Assembly: GCF_030035675.1 (NCBI RefSeq)
Contig: NC_084484.1
Span: 186,870,934-186,934,933, forward strand
Direction: 5' to 3'
Origin: Rhineura floridana
Lineage: Eukaryota; Chordata; Lepidosauria; Squamata; Rhineuridae
Length of the DNA stretch: 64,000 nucleotides
Positions 61,236 to 64,000 of the stretch are shown here, in pieces (within the stretch, counting starts at the first letter, position 1; every line of letters begins with the position of its first letter). A program made the translations under genes and the position numbers. Below the pieces are notes generated by a model, which was given only the letters and a program-made list of their open reading frames with translations, searched no databases and was not told where the DNA came from.

Positions 61236-62535
61236 GGGAGGAGTTGGCAGCCACCGCCGAGCGCTGCACTCTAGAAAAGCTCTCAGTTCTGCATAAATAT
61301 TTGGAATTGCCAGCCGTGCGTATCTCTTCCTTTTTCCAGCCTCTCGCTTCACACACGGCTGAATGTAGCGATAAAAGTTCTAAAGCAAGGCTTTAAATCA
61401 TGAAAAGAGCCGAGCAGAGCCCCCCTTGCCTTTGTCCATCTTCCTAAAGTAGAAGAGCCTGTTTGGGATTTTTTTTTTTAAAAAAAGAGGTAATCGTGGC
61501 ATTCAGCAAGACTTAATCACAGGGGATCAAGTCGCTATTTACTGCTGTCGTTCTGGTTAATTCCTGCCCACCTTCCCATTGGTCAGGTTCATTCTGCGTC
61601 TCTTCAGCACCATAAAATGGACAAGGCAGGCTATATTATTAGACTCTGTATCTCAGTTGCACACATTAGCGAAATATCGCAAATACAAGCAAACAACAAT
61701 ACAGGAATTTTTGGCATATAAGTGGTTTGCATGTTTCTTTTATCAGAGGGAACACTGCAAAGCCTGTGCTGGGCTCTTCAGTGCAGATTGACACAGCAGC
61801 GCGTGGGGATGTTTGCCAGCATTCCCTACCTGAGCCCAGAGCGGCCACCCACCGCATTCCTGCAGCTGAGCCGCATGACGCTCCGGGGCTGAACCCTGCA
61901 GTGAATGAGCCCAGGGGTTATGGGGGGATTCACCCGGTGATTATAAGCACTGATCCCTTGCACAATCCCCCTGGATGGTCAGGGGCACCTAGAGACACCC
62001 CCCCCCCAGCCAGCCCCGCTCCGGAGTGGCGAGCAGCAAAGAAGGTGGCAGCAGCTTCCACAGGGACACCCTGGGCTTTGCTGGAGGCTCAGTGAGTGGG
62101 AAATCGTGGTGTTGGGTTGTGTGAGAGGCATCGGTGTCCCCCAGCAGTCCAGGGCAACCTGCTGGTGGCCCGCTCCATCATCAGCCCTGCCGGGGTGGAC
62201 GGCGTGGGCATGCACTTGCTGAGCGTCAGTCTGCCCCAACTGCAACCAACAGCAAATTCAAATTTTGCGCTCTTGCGTCCAAGCGCCTGCAAGTTAGTGT
62301 GCTTGGGTGCAAGCGGGGGAGAGGACACGTCCTATTTTGCAGACCAATTGCCTCACAGGGGTGGGAGTGAGGTGGGGCTTTGGGGAAAACCGAAAATAAT
62401 GTGTTTAATGTTTGGGCACAAAAACAGCGGATTTCTTTACATTGAAAAAAGCGAAAAAACAGCAGAAGTGGGGACTATCCAAGCACAATGCGAATAGGGA
62501 AAATGTGGATTATCCAGGTGAGTTTGGACGAGCCC
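60382..62535. mobile_element. 2.15-kb element with 14-bp terminal inverted repeats and CpG-rich interior
   Basis: The left end GGGCTCGTCCAAAC is exactly reversed at the right end (GTTTGGACGAGCCC, 62522-62535), flanked by TGA on both sides. The interior is 2.1 kb and includes a GC-rich, CpG-containing block (60840-61300) with a (GA)n array. Short frames on both strands match no transposase I recognise. A 3-bp duplication and GGG ends suggest a PIF/Harbinger-like non-autonomous element, but the superfamily is a guess. Beyond 14 bases the ends diverge. The block could be captured host promoter-like DNA. Confidence 0.6.
61189..61232. repeat. (GA)n microsatellite
   Basis: About 22 uninterrupted GA dinucleotides. 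It generates false RERERE and SLSLSL frames. Confidence 0.97.
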
Positions 62536-62538
62536 TGA
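62536..62538 (+). repeat. Candidate target duplication TGA, right
   Basis: Follows the right inverted end of the 60382-62535 element. Confidence 0.5.
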
Positions 62539-63419
62539 GAGCTGCTGGTATTGCAGATGGGTAGGGATTACCCTGGCTGGCTTTTTGTAGCTTAGTGAGA
62601 CACAGAGGAAGTGTTGGCTTTTTAAGGAACTTTATTATTACTTCCATATGTGTTCCTGACGGCTGGTATAGCACAGTGGGAAGGTCCAGAGTCTGTGAGT
62701 TCAAATCCCTGCTCATGTCTCCTGGGGGTCAAGTGTTGTGGTGTAAATTAGTTAAGCAGAGAGTAACAGCGATCTGAAATGTGAGTGTGCCAGTGTGTGT
62801 GTGCCTTTACCTAAGAAAGCACACATTAAGAAACCCTGCATTAGGATCACTGACACTGGAGACTTAGTAAAATAAGAAAAGCTACTTTATTTATAGAAAT
62901 TCATAGTAGATAGAAAGGCATGCCTAGTTCTAACTAACTAACTAAGTTGGAGGCGCAACGCCCAGGCGTGGGAGTTGACCTCGTGGCTAGGAGAGAGAGA
63001 GCAGAAACAAAGGTGTCTCCTCTCTCTCGGACAGTCGGAGAAGAGAAGAAAGGAAAGGGCGGGGCAGATAAGCTTCCCTAAGCTTATCAGTCTACAACGG
63101 AAGGAAGTCAGTCAGAGCATCACAGGTAAAGATAATCGAGCCTAGCCATCTGGAGGACCCCAACTCTGTCTCCCTTCTGGAACACAAACAAAAGAACAAA
63201 ACAGGAGTTGCTCTTGCCCCACTTCCAACATCAAGGGCCAGTTAAAGATCACCCCCACAGGGAGTGGCTCAGGGGTGACGTGCCCTGCCACCTGTGCAGC
63301 CGTGGGCAAGTGGCAGAGTCCCAAGGAGCCCAGTTGCCCCCCAGCTGGCAGTTGCGGACAAGGAAGGGGCTGGCTTGTGCAGCTGTGGCAAGCTGAGCAG
63401 GCCCTGGCCAGCTGGGGAG
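62539..63419. other. No gene recognised
   Basis: Bases 62659-62720 (GCTGGTATAGCACAGTGGGA and GTGAGTTCAAATCCCTGC) are a tRNA-derived SINE head. The stretch 62860-63130 is non-coding, with CTAACTAACTAACTAAG, TTTATT and a CpG-containing part; it may be an old repeat but no partner copy was found. Confidence 0.4.
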
Positions 63420-63552
63420 GACTAGCCTCAGAGGGAGGCAATGGGAAACCCCCTCTGAATACCACTTACCATGAAATCCCTATGAATACAACAAAGGATT
63501 CATAGGGTTGCCATAAGTCGGAATCAACTTGAGGGCATATAACAATAACAAT
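63420..63552 (+). mobile_element. tRNA SINE 3' half with RTE-type tail
   Basis: GGAGGCAATGGGAAACCCCC, GAATACCACTTACCATGAAA and CATAGGGTTGCCATAAGTCG, then CAACTTGAGGGCATATAACA ATAACAA. The last 50 bases are the reverse complement of the RTE 3' terminus at 22921, with few differences. Confidence 0.85.
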
Positions 63553-64000
63553 TTGTTCCTTGCAGTGGTGAGTGGGCTTGCGTGTTCCAATGAACCCTGT
63601 GAGCGATGCTGTCGGGAGTCATGTGCTCCCAGCAGGGTCACCCACGGCAGTAAGATCGAGGGAGAGGAACCAGACAAAGAACGATCCAAGAATGTCCTCA
63701 ATGGCAGAACAGGCGGAGGATAACCATGTGTATTAATGTGTTACAACGGCTGTGAAGGTGGATGAAGGCTGCAGCAGATAAAGGACTTCCAATCGTCGTG
63801 GTACCCATGCCATTGGATCAAAGCCTTTTTCTGTCAAGATTGTGTGTTGATCGTCATGCGCCAATCTCCCCACATAAAACAAATTCATGCACAGGCGTCT
63901 TCCAACCAAGTTATCTTGGAAGACAACCTTACTCGGCCACGAGTGATCGCCAACCAACCCCTAGTTTCCATTGCGAAGGTTTGGGTGGGACATGTGCTGG
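63553..64000. other. No gene recognised
   Basis: Intergenic to the window end. No exon or repeat family could be supported. Confidence 0.45.

Noticed and set aside
60867-61356. Frames with RERERE or SLSLSL stretches near a CpG-rich block as a gene
   Set aside because: The (GA)n array inflates them; no domain or splice-supported structure, and they lie within a TIR-bounded element.

Overview
This window is vertebrate nuclear DNA, most likely from a squamate reptile (lizard or snake). The evidence is two spliced host genes with vertebrate exon structure set in sequence rich in CR1, L2 and RTE/BovB-like LINEs, tRNA-derived SINEs, foldback MITEs and microsatellites. No bacterial, plasmid or phage features are present. 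The species call is an inference from repeat content and cannot be fixed without a search.

Host gene 1 is TRPC2, the pheromone-transduction cation channel of vomeronasal neurons. I reconstructed twelve coding exons on the + strand from 15588 to 46687. All splice sites are GT/AG, all phases agree, and the joined frame (2676 bases, 891 codons plus stop) runs without interruption from the ankyrin region through pre-S1, S1-S6, pore, TRP box and coiled coil to a stop. The exon or exons carrying the start codon lie upstream and were not recognised. Host gene 2 (50401 to 54911, +) is an ART1-like GPI-anchored arginine-specific ADP-ribosyltransferase. It has four coding exons (312 codons), a signal peptide, an R-S-ExE catalytic core and a hydrophobic C-terminal GPI signal. 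TRPC2 followed by ART genes is also the mammalian order (TRPC2, ART5, ART1), so the block is old conserved synteny.

The rest is mobile DNA. 0-9 kb: a Penelope-like GIY-YIG fragment broken by a young CR1, an L2 with a long open RT frame, then an ORF1-only, poly-A-tailed, L1-type (HAL1-like) insertion with a perfect 15-bp target duplication. 9-18 kb: two inverted LTR-like copies flank the ankyrin exon. 20-28 kb: TRPC2 exons interleaved with palindromic MITEs, an RTE LINE and CR1 pieces. 28.9-33.7 kb: a fossil Ty1/Copia element with both LTRs, interrupted by a young CR1. 39.9-43.4 kb: the most complete CR1, carrying the end of ORF1 and a 963-codon ORF2 frame. 47-59 kb: RTE, CR1 and SINE pieces around ART, a near-perfect foldback at 54.2 kb, and two CR1 lineages with different 3' octamers lying end to end. 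60.4-62.5 kb: a 2.15-kb segment bounded by 14-bp inverted ends and a TGA duplication, with a GC-rich interior and no recognisable transposase.

Several CR1 copies look nearly identical by eye, which suggests recent activity. Coordinates of old repeats are estimates; splice-site coordinates are read directly from the sequence.
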